DNA of 7,523 bases from DASXTB01 sp036505615 (lineage in GTDB: Bacteria; Acidobacteriota; UBA6911; JACQSX01), in the NCBI GenBank assembly GCA_036505615.1, contig DASXTB010000237.1, positions 1 to 7,523 on the forward strand, read 5' to 3'. The position numbers and the translations under genes are program-made. This document shows, in pieces, positions 1 through 5,942 of the stretch (the stretch's first letter is position 1; each line of letters begins with the position of its first letter). The notes below the pieces were generated by a model. The model was not told the origin of the DNA and did no database searches. It saw only the letters and a program-made list of their open reading frames with translations.

Positions 1-1
1 A

Positions 2-148
2 GTGCAATTGGTCGTCTGCGCTCCTGTTGGGCTTTTCGCTGGAATGATTTTAATCTGTGTTGTCGCTCCAATGCGTCGAGTGGCGTTTTCGCTCGTTGAT
101 GTTCTGCTAGAACTGAAATCCCGTATCAGTTTTTTCAATGCAAAATAG
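2..148 (+). CDS. C-terminal end of an unidentified membrane protein (5' end outside window)
   Basis: The frame is open from the window edge to TAG at 146-148, giving 48 residues. The visible part has a hydrophobic stretch containing LVVCAPVGLFAGMILICVVA, followed by PMRR and a short amphipathic tail ending SFFNAK. That pattern fits a final transmembrane helix with a positively charged cytoplasmic tail. The stop overlaps the next gene by 11 bp (its ATG is at 138), a spacing typical of translationally coupled operon genes. The family cannot be named from this fragment. In such loci a chain-length regulator, polymerase or flippase would fit, but that is only context. The support is the open frame, its hydrophobic composition and the overlap. 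Confidence 0.5.
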   Translation: MQLVVCAPVGLFAGMILICVVAPMRRVAFSLVDVLLELKSRISFFNAK

Positions 149-893
149 TGTTAGTTCATCTGTTCCATTACCGCAGGCGACGCCGGCCCGTGCGATGTGG
201 GGATTGTTTGTTCGCAAGGAGCGATGGTCGCTTTCCTGGCGTGGCCGACTGATCGTCACTTCCGCTCTTTTGCTCGTCAGCGTGCTTTTTCTGAAGGGCA
301 TTTACCCATTTCTTGCGATAACCCAGCGCGTCGATGCGAATACCCTTGTAGTCGAAGGGTGGATAACCGAGTATGCAATTCGGGCGGCAGTAAAGGAATT
401 CCAAGATAACCGCTATCAACGCGTTTTTACGACAGGTGGACCGGTAAGAGGCACTGGAGGATACATCAATGACTTCATGACCTCGGCCAGCGTGGGCGCG
501 GACCTTTTGAAAAAATGGGGCGTTCCAGATGAGCGCCTCCAGATGGTCCCTTGCCGTGTGACGGACCGCGACAGAACCTACGGATCCGCTGTTGCACTGC
601 GGAACTGGTTTCGCGACCACAATGTGGTTGTGTCTGGCATCGATGTTGTCACCGAAGACCTGCATGCGCGCCGCACGCGCCTGCTTTTCCAAAAAGCCTT
701 CGGAAAGGATGTACAGATCGGGATCATCGCCGTGGCGAACGTGGATTATCCCGCGAACCGTTGGTGGCACTACAGCCAAGGTCTTAAAGATGTAGTCAGC
801 GAGTTCACGGCTTATTTATATGCCAGGCTGTTGTTCTTTCCGGAGGAATCGGCGCATCCCAGGGAAGGCGGCTCCGCTCTCGCCGGTGAATGA
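138..893 (+). CDS. Membrane-anchored DUF218 (ElyC/SanA/YdcF-like) family protein
   Basis: This 251-residue protein has a basic N-terminus, one transmembrane helix at about residues 38-60, then a periplasmic-looking DUF218 domain. Visible hallmarks are the strand-loop VFTTGGP (96-102), the polar segment DRDRTYGSAVALRNWF (143-158) where the family has its 'nT..Na' motif, and the TEDLHARRTRLLFQKAFG block (172-189) with H176 and R179 matching the conserved 'T..fH..Ra' site. Known members (E. coli ElyC, SanA) affect envelope and peptidoglycan or polysaccharide precursor physiology; their biochemistry is poorly defined. The gene overlaps the upstream frame and lies 7 bp before the dehydrogenase, suggesting one transcript. 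No clear ribosome-binding site precedes 138. A second in-frame ATG at 195 (residue 20) could be the true start and would keep the membrane helix. The family call is fairly safe, the cellular role is not. Confidence 0.85.
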   Translation: MQNSVSSSVPLPQATPARAMWGLFVRKERWSLSWRGRLIVTSALLLVSVLFLKGIYPFLAITQRVDANTLVVEGWITEYAIRAAVKEFQDNRYQRVFTTGGPVRGTGGYINDFMTSASVGADLLKKWGVPDERLQMVPCRVTDRDRTYGSAVALRNWFRDHNVVVSGIDVVTEDLHARRTRLLFQKAFGKDVQIGIIAVANVDYPANRWWHYSQGLKDVVSEFTAYLYARLLFFPEESAHPREGGSALAGE

Positions 894-900
894 TTGAAAA

Positions 901-2187
901 ATGAAAATCGCTGTTATCGGTCTTGGCTACGTCGGACTGCCGCTCTCCCTTCAGTTCGCGCGCTCGTGCGTGAACGTGCTGGGGATCGATGTTGATTCCA
1001 AAAAAGTCGAGTTGCTGAAGAACGGGCAAAGCTACATCAAACATATCGAAGGCTCGGCCGTCTCGGAATTAGTCAGTTCTGGAAAGTTCTCGGCATCGAC
1101 GGACTTTGGTCGTATCAAAGAGGTTGAAGCGGTCATCATTTGCGTGCCGACGCCGCTTAATAAAAATCGAGAGCCGGACACCTCGTTCGTTCTTGAAACG
1201 GGCCGGAGAATTGCGCCGTACCTCTCCAAAGGGGCGTTAGTAGTCCTGGAATCGACGACTTATCCCGGGACAACTGACACCGATCTCCGCGCTGTCCTTG
1301 AAAAGGCATCGGGAATGAAAGCGGGGGAAGACTTTCACCTGGCCTTTTCACCGGAACGGGAAGATCCAGCTAACGAACAGAGCAAGGTCAAGTCGATTCC
1401 CAAAGTTGTAGGAGGCCATACTCCAACCTGCCTCCACCGCGCCATGGCGCTGTACGGTAAGGCGATCGACACGCTTGTGCCGGTCTCTTCGTGTAGCGTG
1501 GCTGAAGCTACAAAGTTACTCGAGAATATTTTCCGGAGCGTCAATATTGCCCTGGTTAATGAGCTCAAGGTGGTTTATGCCGCCATGGGGATTGACATCT
1601 GGGAAGTAATTGAAGCAGCTAAGACCAAGCCGTTTGGGTTCATGCCATTTTATCCCGGACCCGGTCTTGGCGGGCATTGCATCCCGATCGATCCATTTTA
1701 TCTGACATGGAAGGCTCGCGAATACGGCCAACATACGCGTTTCATTGAACTAGCAGGCGAGATCAATACACGAATGCCCGAGCATGTTGTGCACAGGATT
1801 GCAGATGCTCTCAACATGCAATGCAGAGCTATCAATGGGTCCAAGATTCTGATTCTGGGTTTGGCCTATAAGCCGAATGTCGATGATGAGCGGGAGTCGC
1901 CCAGTTACGTGTTAATGAAGTTGCTGTCGGAACGAGGCGCGGACGTGGCTTATTACGATCCGCATGTGCCGGTAATCAAACCAACTCGCGAGCACCCGCA
2001 ATTCGCCGGAAGAAAATCCGTCGAGTGGAACCGTGCAACGATAGAGAACTTCGATGTTGTTCTCATTGCAACCAACCATTCATCGGTGAACTACCACGAG
2101 CTTGGCGAGTGGGCCCGGTGCATAGTGGATACCCGAAACGCCATGGCTGGCGTGCCGGTCTTGGCGGGAAAAGTGTGGAAGGCATAG
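901..2187 (+). CDS. Nucleotide-sugar 6-dehydrogenase, UDP-GlcNAc/ManNAc dehydrogenase type (WbpA/WecC class)
   Basis: This 428-residue, full-length member of the UDP-glucose/GDP-mannose dehydrogenase superfamily should oxidise C6 of a UDP-hexosamine to the uronic acid in two NAD+-dependent steps. The N-terminal Rossmann fold shows GLGYVGLPL at 7-15, with D30 placed to bind the NAD ribose. ESTTYPGTT (117-125) and FSPEREDPAN (149-158) are catalytic-site blocks, and the central helix carries NELK (220-223). The catalytic cysteine is C260 in GGHCIPIDP. The C-terminal domain begins about 315, with LGLAYKPNVDDERESP (319-334). The FSPEREDP wording and the segment FYLTWKAREYG after the cysteine resemble WbpA/CapL-type UDP-GlcNAc 6-dehydrogenases more than UDP-glucose enzymes, but substrate cannot be fixed by eye. 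It provides an acidic sugar for the surface polysaccharide of this cluster and is probably co-transcribed with the DUF218 gene. Confidence 0.95.
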   Translation: MKIAVIGLGYVGLPLSLQFARSCVNVLGIDVDSKKVELLKNGQSYIKHIEGSAVSELVSSGKFSASTDFGRIKEVEAVIICVPTPLNKNREPDTSFVLETGRRIAPYLSKGALVVLESTTYPGTTDTDLRAVLEKASGMKAGEDFHLAFSPEREDPANEQSKVKSIPKVVGGHTPTCLHRAMALYGKAIDTLVPVSSCSVAEATKLLENIFRSVNIALVNELKVVYAAMGIDIWEVIEAAKTKPFGFMPFYPGPGLGGHCIPIDPFYLTWKAREYGQHTRFIELAGEINTRMPEHVVHRIADALNMQCRAINGSKILILGLAYKPNVDDERESPSYVLMKLLSERGADVAYYDPHVPVIKPTREHPQFAGRKSVEWNRATIENFDVVLIATNHSSVNYHELGEWARCIVDTRNAMAGVPVLAGKVWKA

Positions 2188-2246
2188 AACGCATTCCCGG
2201 ACGTGCATCAGCTCAGGCTTTTTCCGCTTCAAGCGGAGACCCTGCC

Positions 2247-2307
2247 CGAAAAAAAAGTGGAAGGGACGAAAAAAAATGTTTGCCATGAAAATTTATTCTG
2301 ATACGAA
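2247..2307 (+). promoter_or_regulatory. Possible promoter region with two phased A-tracts upstream of the beta-helix gene
   Basis: Two identical CG-A8 tracts start at 2247 and 2267, exactly 20 bp (about two helical turns) apart, which should bend the DNA. A TTGCCA box (2280-2285, five of six matches to the sigma-70 -35) follows directly. The matching -10 (TACGAA at 2302-2307, 16-bp spacer) is poor. The A-tracts sit where an UP element would be. The 158-bp gap from the dehydrogenase stop fits separate transcription of the beta-helix gene. This is a weak prediction. Confidence 0.25.
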
Positions 2308-2345
2308 CAACGGGGTCGGTTTTTCACTCTCAACAATCCTCCGTC

Positions 2346-3989
2346 ATGAAAGCACACGCAATTGTCGTCTATACTCTTACTCTAATATTGAGCGGTTTTT
2401 TGGGGCCGCGGTGTCAGGCCGCGAGCTACCAATCTGATGGGACAACAGCGAACGTTCAGTCTATTCTCAATAGCCAGGCGCGGGACGGCGATACGATCAC
2501 GCTCCCCGCGGGAATTTTACATTGGACAACCCCAGTGATAATCCGCAAGGCGATCACCCTGCAAGGTGCAGGCGCGGGCACCACGGTGATCAGGGACGCC
2601 GTTCAATCCGCACAACTCATTCAAGTCACGCTCGCCGCTGGCAAGCTGACGCGCATCACCGGGATTGAATTTCAGGACGGAGGCAGAACGAACAGGGCAT
2701 CTGATATATTGCGTGTTGTCGGGTCAAACACCAACGGCTCGACATTTCGTTTTGACCACTGTAAATGGAACAACCTGAACGGTGCGTCGGTTTTCGATAC
2801 GGTAATCGGAGTAATAGATCACAACACGTTCGTAATCGACAGGACTGGCCTGCCAATCAATATCTACGGCTCATATTGGAACGGACGAGTCTTAGGCGAC
2901 GGTTCGTGGGCGGCGCCGACTGGCTTTGGCTCATCGCAGTTCTTGTTCATCGAGGACAACAATTTTACGCATAGCAACCCATACCAAGAAGGCATTACAG
3001 ATTCCTTCGCAGGAGGGCGATTTGTTGTCAGGCACAACAATATTTTCAACGGCCTTATAGCCAATCACGGCACAGAAAGCACGGGGCGCGAGCGCGGCGG
3101 CAGGGCAATGGAAGTGTATAGCAATTCATTTACGGGAACTAATCTTAACAGGTTCGTGGGCAACGTCCGCTCAGGGGGAGTGTTATTTCACGACAATACG
3201 ATTAGTGGATACTGGAGCAATGCAGCGACGTTTACACTTCTAAATTTCCGAAGCTTCCACCCGTTTGACCCCTGGGGCGGCGCTGACGGGACAAATCCGT
3301 GGGACGCAAACTCGCCTACTGTCTTTTTCACAGGGACGGCAGCGGCTAACAGTTCTGGCACAACCGTAACCGTATCCGGCGCTAACTGGACAACAAACTA
3401 CTGGGCAGGATACACTTTGCGCCGAACCACTGATACCTGTGGCGCCGGTACTTTAAGTTTCAGTTGGATTCTGAGCAACACATCGAACACGATCACTTAC
3501 GTAAATAACGGTATTTATCCGGGGGAGTCAGCCACATCGTTCTGTGCAGGCGATTCGCTTGAAATTCGCAAAGTGGATCACGCCTTGGATCAACCCGGCA
3601 GGGCGCTCGGAAGCCTGGTCACGGGCAACCCGCCAGTTCCCCCCGTCGGATGGAACAATCAAATAAGCGAGCCGTGCTACTCGTGGAACAACACGACTGG
3701 TAACGCACAAGTCAATTTTGAAGCAGGCCCGGGCGTCAGAGCCAATGCGGATTTTTTGAACAATACCCCTAAGCCAGGTTATACGCCTTATGTTTATCCG
3801 CATCCTTTGGTAACCGAGCAACCGGGTCCGACTCCGCCACCGAGCGGGACGTGTTCGCAACTACAGCAACGTCTAAACCGACTCGTAGTCCGAAAACGAC
3901 AATTACAGAAACGCCATCTCCGAAATCCACGGCTAAACCGACGGATAAAAGGGCTCCGGCAACAACTCCAAGCCCTGCATTGCGGCTGA
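2346..3989 (+). CDS. Secreted right-handed parallel beta-helix protein (pectate-lyase-like fold)
   Basis: This 547-residue protein starts with a Sec signal peptide: MKAH, a hydrophobic core at about 6-20, and likely cleavage after CQA (23-25). The mature part opens with DGTTANVQSILNSQARDGDT and LPAG, the usual N-terminal cap of pectin-lyase-fold proteins. Beta-helix coils follow, with repeated asparagine-turn motifs such as DHCKWNN, DHNTFV, EDNNFTH, RHNNIF, YSNSFTG and HDNTIS (about residues 138-290). A Thr/Ser/Asn-rich insert (about 330-405) has a probable cysteine pair, then comes HALDQPGRALG and a YTPYVYPHPL end. A Pro-rich linker (PGPTPPPSG) leads to a basic 45-residue tail with cysteines at both ends. 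The fold suggests polysaccharide binding, lyase or epimerase action, but no catalytic residues are identifiable. The ATG has no Shine-Dalgarno. The last part, after about 3840, may be frameshifted because another frame reads as a Thr/Pro-rich linker to 4048. Confidence 0.85.
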   Translation: MKAHAIVVYTLTLILSGFLGPRCQAASYQSDGTTANVQSILNSQARDGDTITLPAGILHWTTPVIIRKAITLQGAGAGTTVIRDAVQSAQLIQVTLAAGKLTRITGIEFQDGGRTNRASDILRVVGSNTNGSTFRFDHCKWNNLNGASVFDTVIGVIDHNTFVIDRTGLPINIYGSYWNGRVLGDGSWAAPTGFGSSQFLFIEDNNFTHSNPYQEGITDSFAGGRFVVRHNNIFNGLIANHGTESTGRERGGRAMEVYSNSFTGTNLNRFVGNVRSGGVLFHDNTISGYWSNAATFTLLNFRSFHPFDPWGGADGTNPWDANSPTVFFTGTAAANSSGTTVTVSGANWTTNYWAGYTLRRTTDTCGAGTLSFSWILSNTSNTITYVNNGIYPGESATSFCAGDSLEIRKVDHALDQPGRALGSLVTGNPPVPPVGWNNQISEPCYSWNNTTGNAQVNFEAGPGVRANADFLNNTPKPGYTPYVYPHPLVTEQPGPTPPPSGTCSQLQQRLNRLVVRKRQLQKRHLRNPRLNRRIKGLRQQLQALHCG

Positions 3990-4170
3990 CGTTCAACGTT
4001 ACACCGGCTCTGCGAACGGCCTCCCTCTTCCGGCCAGCTGGAGTTTAGCACGCTGTAAGTGAGTAATAGACGCTACGTCGCGACTCGATCATTAAGTTGT
4101 TGAAATGCTACAACGTTAAGGGCGTTACGCCCCCGGGGCTGGTGTCGATAAGATCCGCAGAGTTTGTGAT
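3990..4170. other. Non-coding gap between the beta-helix gene and its decayed copy
   Basis: No convincing gene is seen here. A + strand frame entering from the preceding gene stays open to TAG at 4046-4048; it matters only if the beta-helix gene is frameshifted. A small hairpin, GGGCG-TTA-CGCCC at 4120-4132, has no T-run after it, so it is not a convincing terminator. The rest shows no recognisable promoter, repeat or RNA. Confidence 0.4.
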
Positions 4171-4402
4171 CCTTATTTTGAACGGCTTTTCCGCGTTTGC
4201 GACGTTTACCATTCTGATGGATTCGCGGCGAGGCTGCAGGGCTTGTGTTAGCGGGAGGTTTAAACGGGGATAGAATCACGCTCCCGTCCGGGAACTTTAC
4301 ACCGTTACGTACTCTCGCTTACTCGTTATTGGGAACCTAGCCGCGGATTATCGGGAAGGCGCAGCATTTCCGCATTGCAACTGGCACCGCTGAAGGTTAT
4401 GA
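4171..4402 (+). pseudogene. Decayed second copy of the 5' end of the beta-helix gene
   Basis: This stretch aligns in order with the start of the beta-helix gene (about 2381-2600). CCTTATTTTGAACGGCTTTT (4171-4190) matches the signal-peptide coding region at 2381-2400. TACCATTCTGATGGA (4207-4221) matches TACCAATCTGATGGG in that gene. GATAGAATCACGCTCCCG (4269-4286) matches GATACGATCACGCTCCCC, giving GDRITLPSG against GDTITLPAG. Further on, IIGKA (from 4347) matches IIRKA and the GGCACC at 4383-4388 also corresponds. The spacing between the second and third blocks is 65 nt here and 66 nt in the intact gene. The matching pieces lie in three different frames, and TAG 4249, TAA 4261 and TAG 4338 interrupt them. 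An insertion of roughly 30 nt lies near 4305-4335. No later part of the gene is seen. It is best read as a tandem paralog that lost function and most of its length. Confidence 0.75.
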
Positions 4403-4478
4403 CTCGCCGAATGGTGCTCGATTTTCGACCGACGCATTTGAAATACGATTTCGGCTCTGAAATTCCAGTGCGGCGAAC

Positions 4479-4483
4479 AGGAG
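4479..4483 (+). promoter_or_regulatory. Ribosome-binding site of the glycosyltransferase gene
   Basis: AGGAG lies 7 nt before the ATG at 4491. It is the clearest Shine-Dalgarno sequence in the window and fixes this start over the in-frame ATG at 4563. Confidence 0.7.
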
Positions 4484-4490
4484 TGACTAG

Positions 4491-5654
4491 ATGATTGAAG
4501 TCGAGGAGAAGACGTGGGAGGCCGCCGAGGTGTCGCGAGAGGCTGTCACGCCACGCATTTGCATGCTGACTGCTCGAGGATTTAAGAAGAAAGCGTTCTA
4601 CTGCGGTCAATATGAGGCTCAGGATGTTCTTTTGGACGTCGACGACGTCGACCTGATTCATCTTGAGCCGGGTCGCGGATATAAGTTCAGGGAGGCCTGG
4701 CAGCGAAGGTTACTGTTTCGCGACGTTACGAAGAAGCTGATATTCGCGAATCCGGGGCTACATAAGGTTCGGCTCACCCAAGAATATGACTTATTCCTGG
4801 TAATGTGCCAGATGGAGCATGATTTTCTTGACATCAGCGCCATCGAGGGGTGGCAAGACCATTGCAAAACCTCGGTTTGCTGGATTTCGGAGATGTGGGC
4901 CGCGCGCATACCCTTGTGCAAATATTGGATTCATTGCCTTCGACGTTTCGATCACGTTTTTGTGAGTGCCCGGGGCAGTGTTGCCGCGCTCTCTGATGCC
5001 ATTGGCAAGCCTTGCCGGTGGCTTCCCGATGCGGTGGACATGCTAAGATTCACCCCCTATCCGAACCCCCCTCCACGTGTCATCGATGTCTATAGCATTG
5101 GCCGGAGAAGAGGGGAAATCCACCGGGCCCTGCTTGAGGCGACAAGGGGTACGGACATCTTCTACGTCTATGACACCTTCGCAGGCTCGATGTGCGATGT
5201 GCTCAACTACAGGGCACATCGGGATTTCTTTTCGAATATGGCAAAGCGGAGCCGGTTTTTTGTGGTGGCCCCTGCAAAGGCGGGGATTCCCGAAGAAACC
5301 TCGGGCCAAGTCGAAATTGGGGCTCGCTACTATGAAGGAGCCTCGGCAGGCGCTGTAATGATCGGAGAAGCGCCGGAATGCGAGGCGTTCCGAGAACTGT
5401 TCCCCTGGCCAGATGCCGTCATCTCCCTGCAAGCCGATGGATCTGATGTCCAAAAGGTGCTTTCCAGTCTTGCGGCTGAACCCGAACGGATTTCCGCCAT
5501 TAGCCGCAGAAATGCAGCGGAAGCCCTGTTACGACACGATTGGGTCTACCGATGGAAGGAAATACTCAGGGTTGCTGGGATTGAACCCTCGCGCAGAATG
5601 AAATGGCGTGAGCAGCGCTTAAGAGATCTGGCTGAACTCTCCAACGCCTGTTGA
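4491..5654 (+). CDS. GT-B glycosyltransferase, CgeB-like (Glyco_trans_1_2 type C-terminal domain)
   Basis: This 387-residue cytoplasmic protein has no signal or membrane helix. The N-terminal half (from RICMLTARG at 22) looks like an acceptor-side Rossmann domain. The C-terminal half carries the donor-binding GT-B features: VIDVYSIGRRRGEIHRALLE opening the second domain (about 198-217), a variable loop, then ARYYEGASAGAVMIGE (278-293) with E282 in the place of the conserved nucleotide-sugar-contacting glutamate and E293 after it. It ends LRHDWVYRWKEIL (347-359), the His/Trp/Arg block usual at the C-terminus of CgeB-like glycosyltransferases. It should transfer a sugar from an NDP donor during repeat-unit assembly; sugar and linkage are unknown. 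The gene follows the paralog relic. A 9-bp tandem repeat (4635-4652) encodes DVDDVD. The alternative is a family 4-like transferase, but the motif spacing favours CgeB-like. Confidence 0.85.
   Translation: MIEVEEKTWEAAEVSREAVTPRICMLTARGFKKKAFYCGQYEAQDVLLDVDDVDLIHLEPGRGYKFREAWQRRLLFRDVTKKLIFANPGLHKVRLTQEYDLFLVMCQMEHDFLDISAIEGWQDHCKTSVCWISEMWAARIPLCKYWIHCLRRFDHVFVSARGSVAALSDAIGKPCRWLPDAVDMLRFTPYPNPPPRVIDVYSIGRRRGEIHRALLEATRGTDIFYVYDTFAGSMCDVLNYRAHRDFFSNMAKRSRFFVVAPAKAGIPEETSGQVEIGARYYEGASAGAVMIGEAPECEAFRELFPWPDAVISLQADGSDVQKVLSSLAAEPERISAISRRNAAEALLRHDWVYRWKEILRVAGIEPSRRMKWREQRLRDLAELSNAC
4635..4652 (+). repeat. Perfect 9-bp tandem duplication inside the glycosyltransferase gene
   Basis: GACGTCGAC occurs twice without a gap (4635-4643 and 4644-4652), encoding Asp-Val-Asp-Asp-Val-Asp. 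It keeps the reading frame and may be a slippage expansion in the first domain. Confidence 0.8.
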
Positions 5655-5814
5655 TCCCCGCATCGTGTAATCGAGTGAAAAATGAGCCAGGAGCGGCGCC
5701 CAGAACCCACGGCTCATATTTATACACTCCCAGGTTGACCTTCTTTTCGGGCAAAAGGTCCGCAATCCTACTCTGCTCGGCGAATGGCCCACTCCAATAG
5801 ACCGGCCTGGAACC
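5655..5814 (-). pseudogene. Possible relic of a minus-strand coding sequence, family unknown
   Basis: In this gap a minus-strand frame is open from 5814 (after a TAG at 5815-5817) and reads like an ordinary globular protein, including PVYWSGPFAEQSRIADLLPE and VNLGVYKYEPWVLGAAPGSF, then FTRLHDAG. It runs on antisense into the glycosyltransferase gene and stops there at 5566, so it cannot be an intact gene. Upstream in the same frame there are several stops. I do not recognise the family. A chance open frame is quite possible. Confidence 0.2.
5682..5717 (+). terminator. Weak stem-loop shortly after the glycosyltransferase stop
   Basis: ATGAGCC (5682-5688) and GGCTCAT (5711-5717) form a perfect 7-bp stem 27 bp after the stop, around a GC-rich 22-nt loop, followed by ATTTATA rather than a run of T. 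It might act as an imperfect terminator or RNA-stabilising end. Confidence 0.25.
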
Positions 5815-5825
5815 CTAGAACAGGT

Positions 5826-5864
5826 CAAGCCGGGCTTGGAGGCTGCGTTACGCGGCAGCTTTTT
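5826..5864 (+). terminator. Rho-independent terminator-like hairpin preceded by a palindrome
   Basis: GCTGC (5842-5846) and GCAGC (5855-5859) pair around a short loop that can extend the stem, and T5 follows at once (5860-5864), the classical arrangement on the + strand. Just before it, CAAGCC-G-GGCTTG (5826-5838) is a perfect 13-bp palindrome that could compete or add a second stem. The position, about 190 bp after the glycosyltransferase gene and before the next promoter, fits the end of a transcript. Confidence 0.5.
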
Positions 5865-5923
5865 CACGCAATCACGAGAACGGCATGACGACCCGTCCGA
5901 CCAGAAAATGAAAACCGCGCCGT

Positions 5924-5929
5924 TATAAT
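5924..5929 (+). promoter_or_regulatory. Consensus -10 box (TATAAT) before the pyruvyl transferase gene
   Basis: TATAAT matches the sigma-70 -10 consensus exactly, but no recognisable -35 box lies 16-18 bp upstream. Transcription would begin near 5936, after the terminator-like hairpin at 5842-5864. That gives a leader of only about 7 nt for the ATG at 5943, or about 67 nt for the ATG at 6003. Confidence 0.45.
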
Positions 5930-5942
5930 AGTCAGGTCACGC

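Noticed and set aside
168..779. Long minus-strand ORF of 203 codons opposite the DUF218 gene
   Set aside because: It is an antisense shadow: the + strand has clear DUF218 motifs and a membrane anchor, while the minus product is rich in Arg/His/Cys with no domain signature.
2221..2239. Hairpin around TCCGCTTCAAGCGGA after the dehydrogenase gene, considered as a terminator
   Set aside because: The stem is short and is followed by GACCCTGCCCG and A-runs rather than T on the + strand; the minus strand has no T-run either.
2276..2437. Small + strand ORF with an upstream GGAAGGGA, overlapping the start of the beta-helix gene
   Set aside because: About 53 residues with no recognisable features; it reads through the signal-peptide codons of the real gene in another frame. 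A coupled leader peptide cannot be excluded but has no support.
3528..3860. 110-codon minus-strand ORF opposite the beta-helix gene 3' part
   Set aside because: Shadow frame; the + strand reading has coherent beta-helix and linker features over the same stretch.
4120..4138. GGGCG-TTA-CGCCC hairpin with adjoining CCCCGGGG, considered as a terminator for the beta-helix gene
   Set aside because: Stem of only 5 bp, no downstream T-run, and 130 bp after the stop codon.
5043..5453. 136-codon minus-strand ORF opposite the glycosyltransferase gene
   Set aside because: It lies entirely within the well-supported glycosyltransferase coding region and has no recognisable motif.
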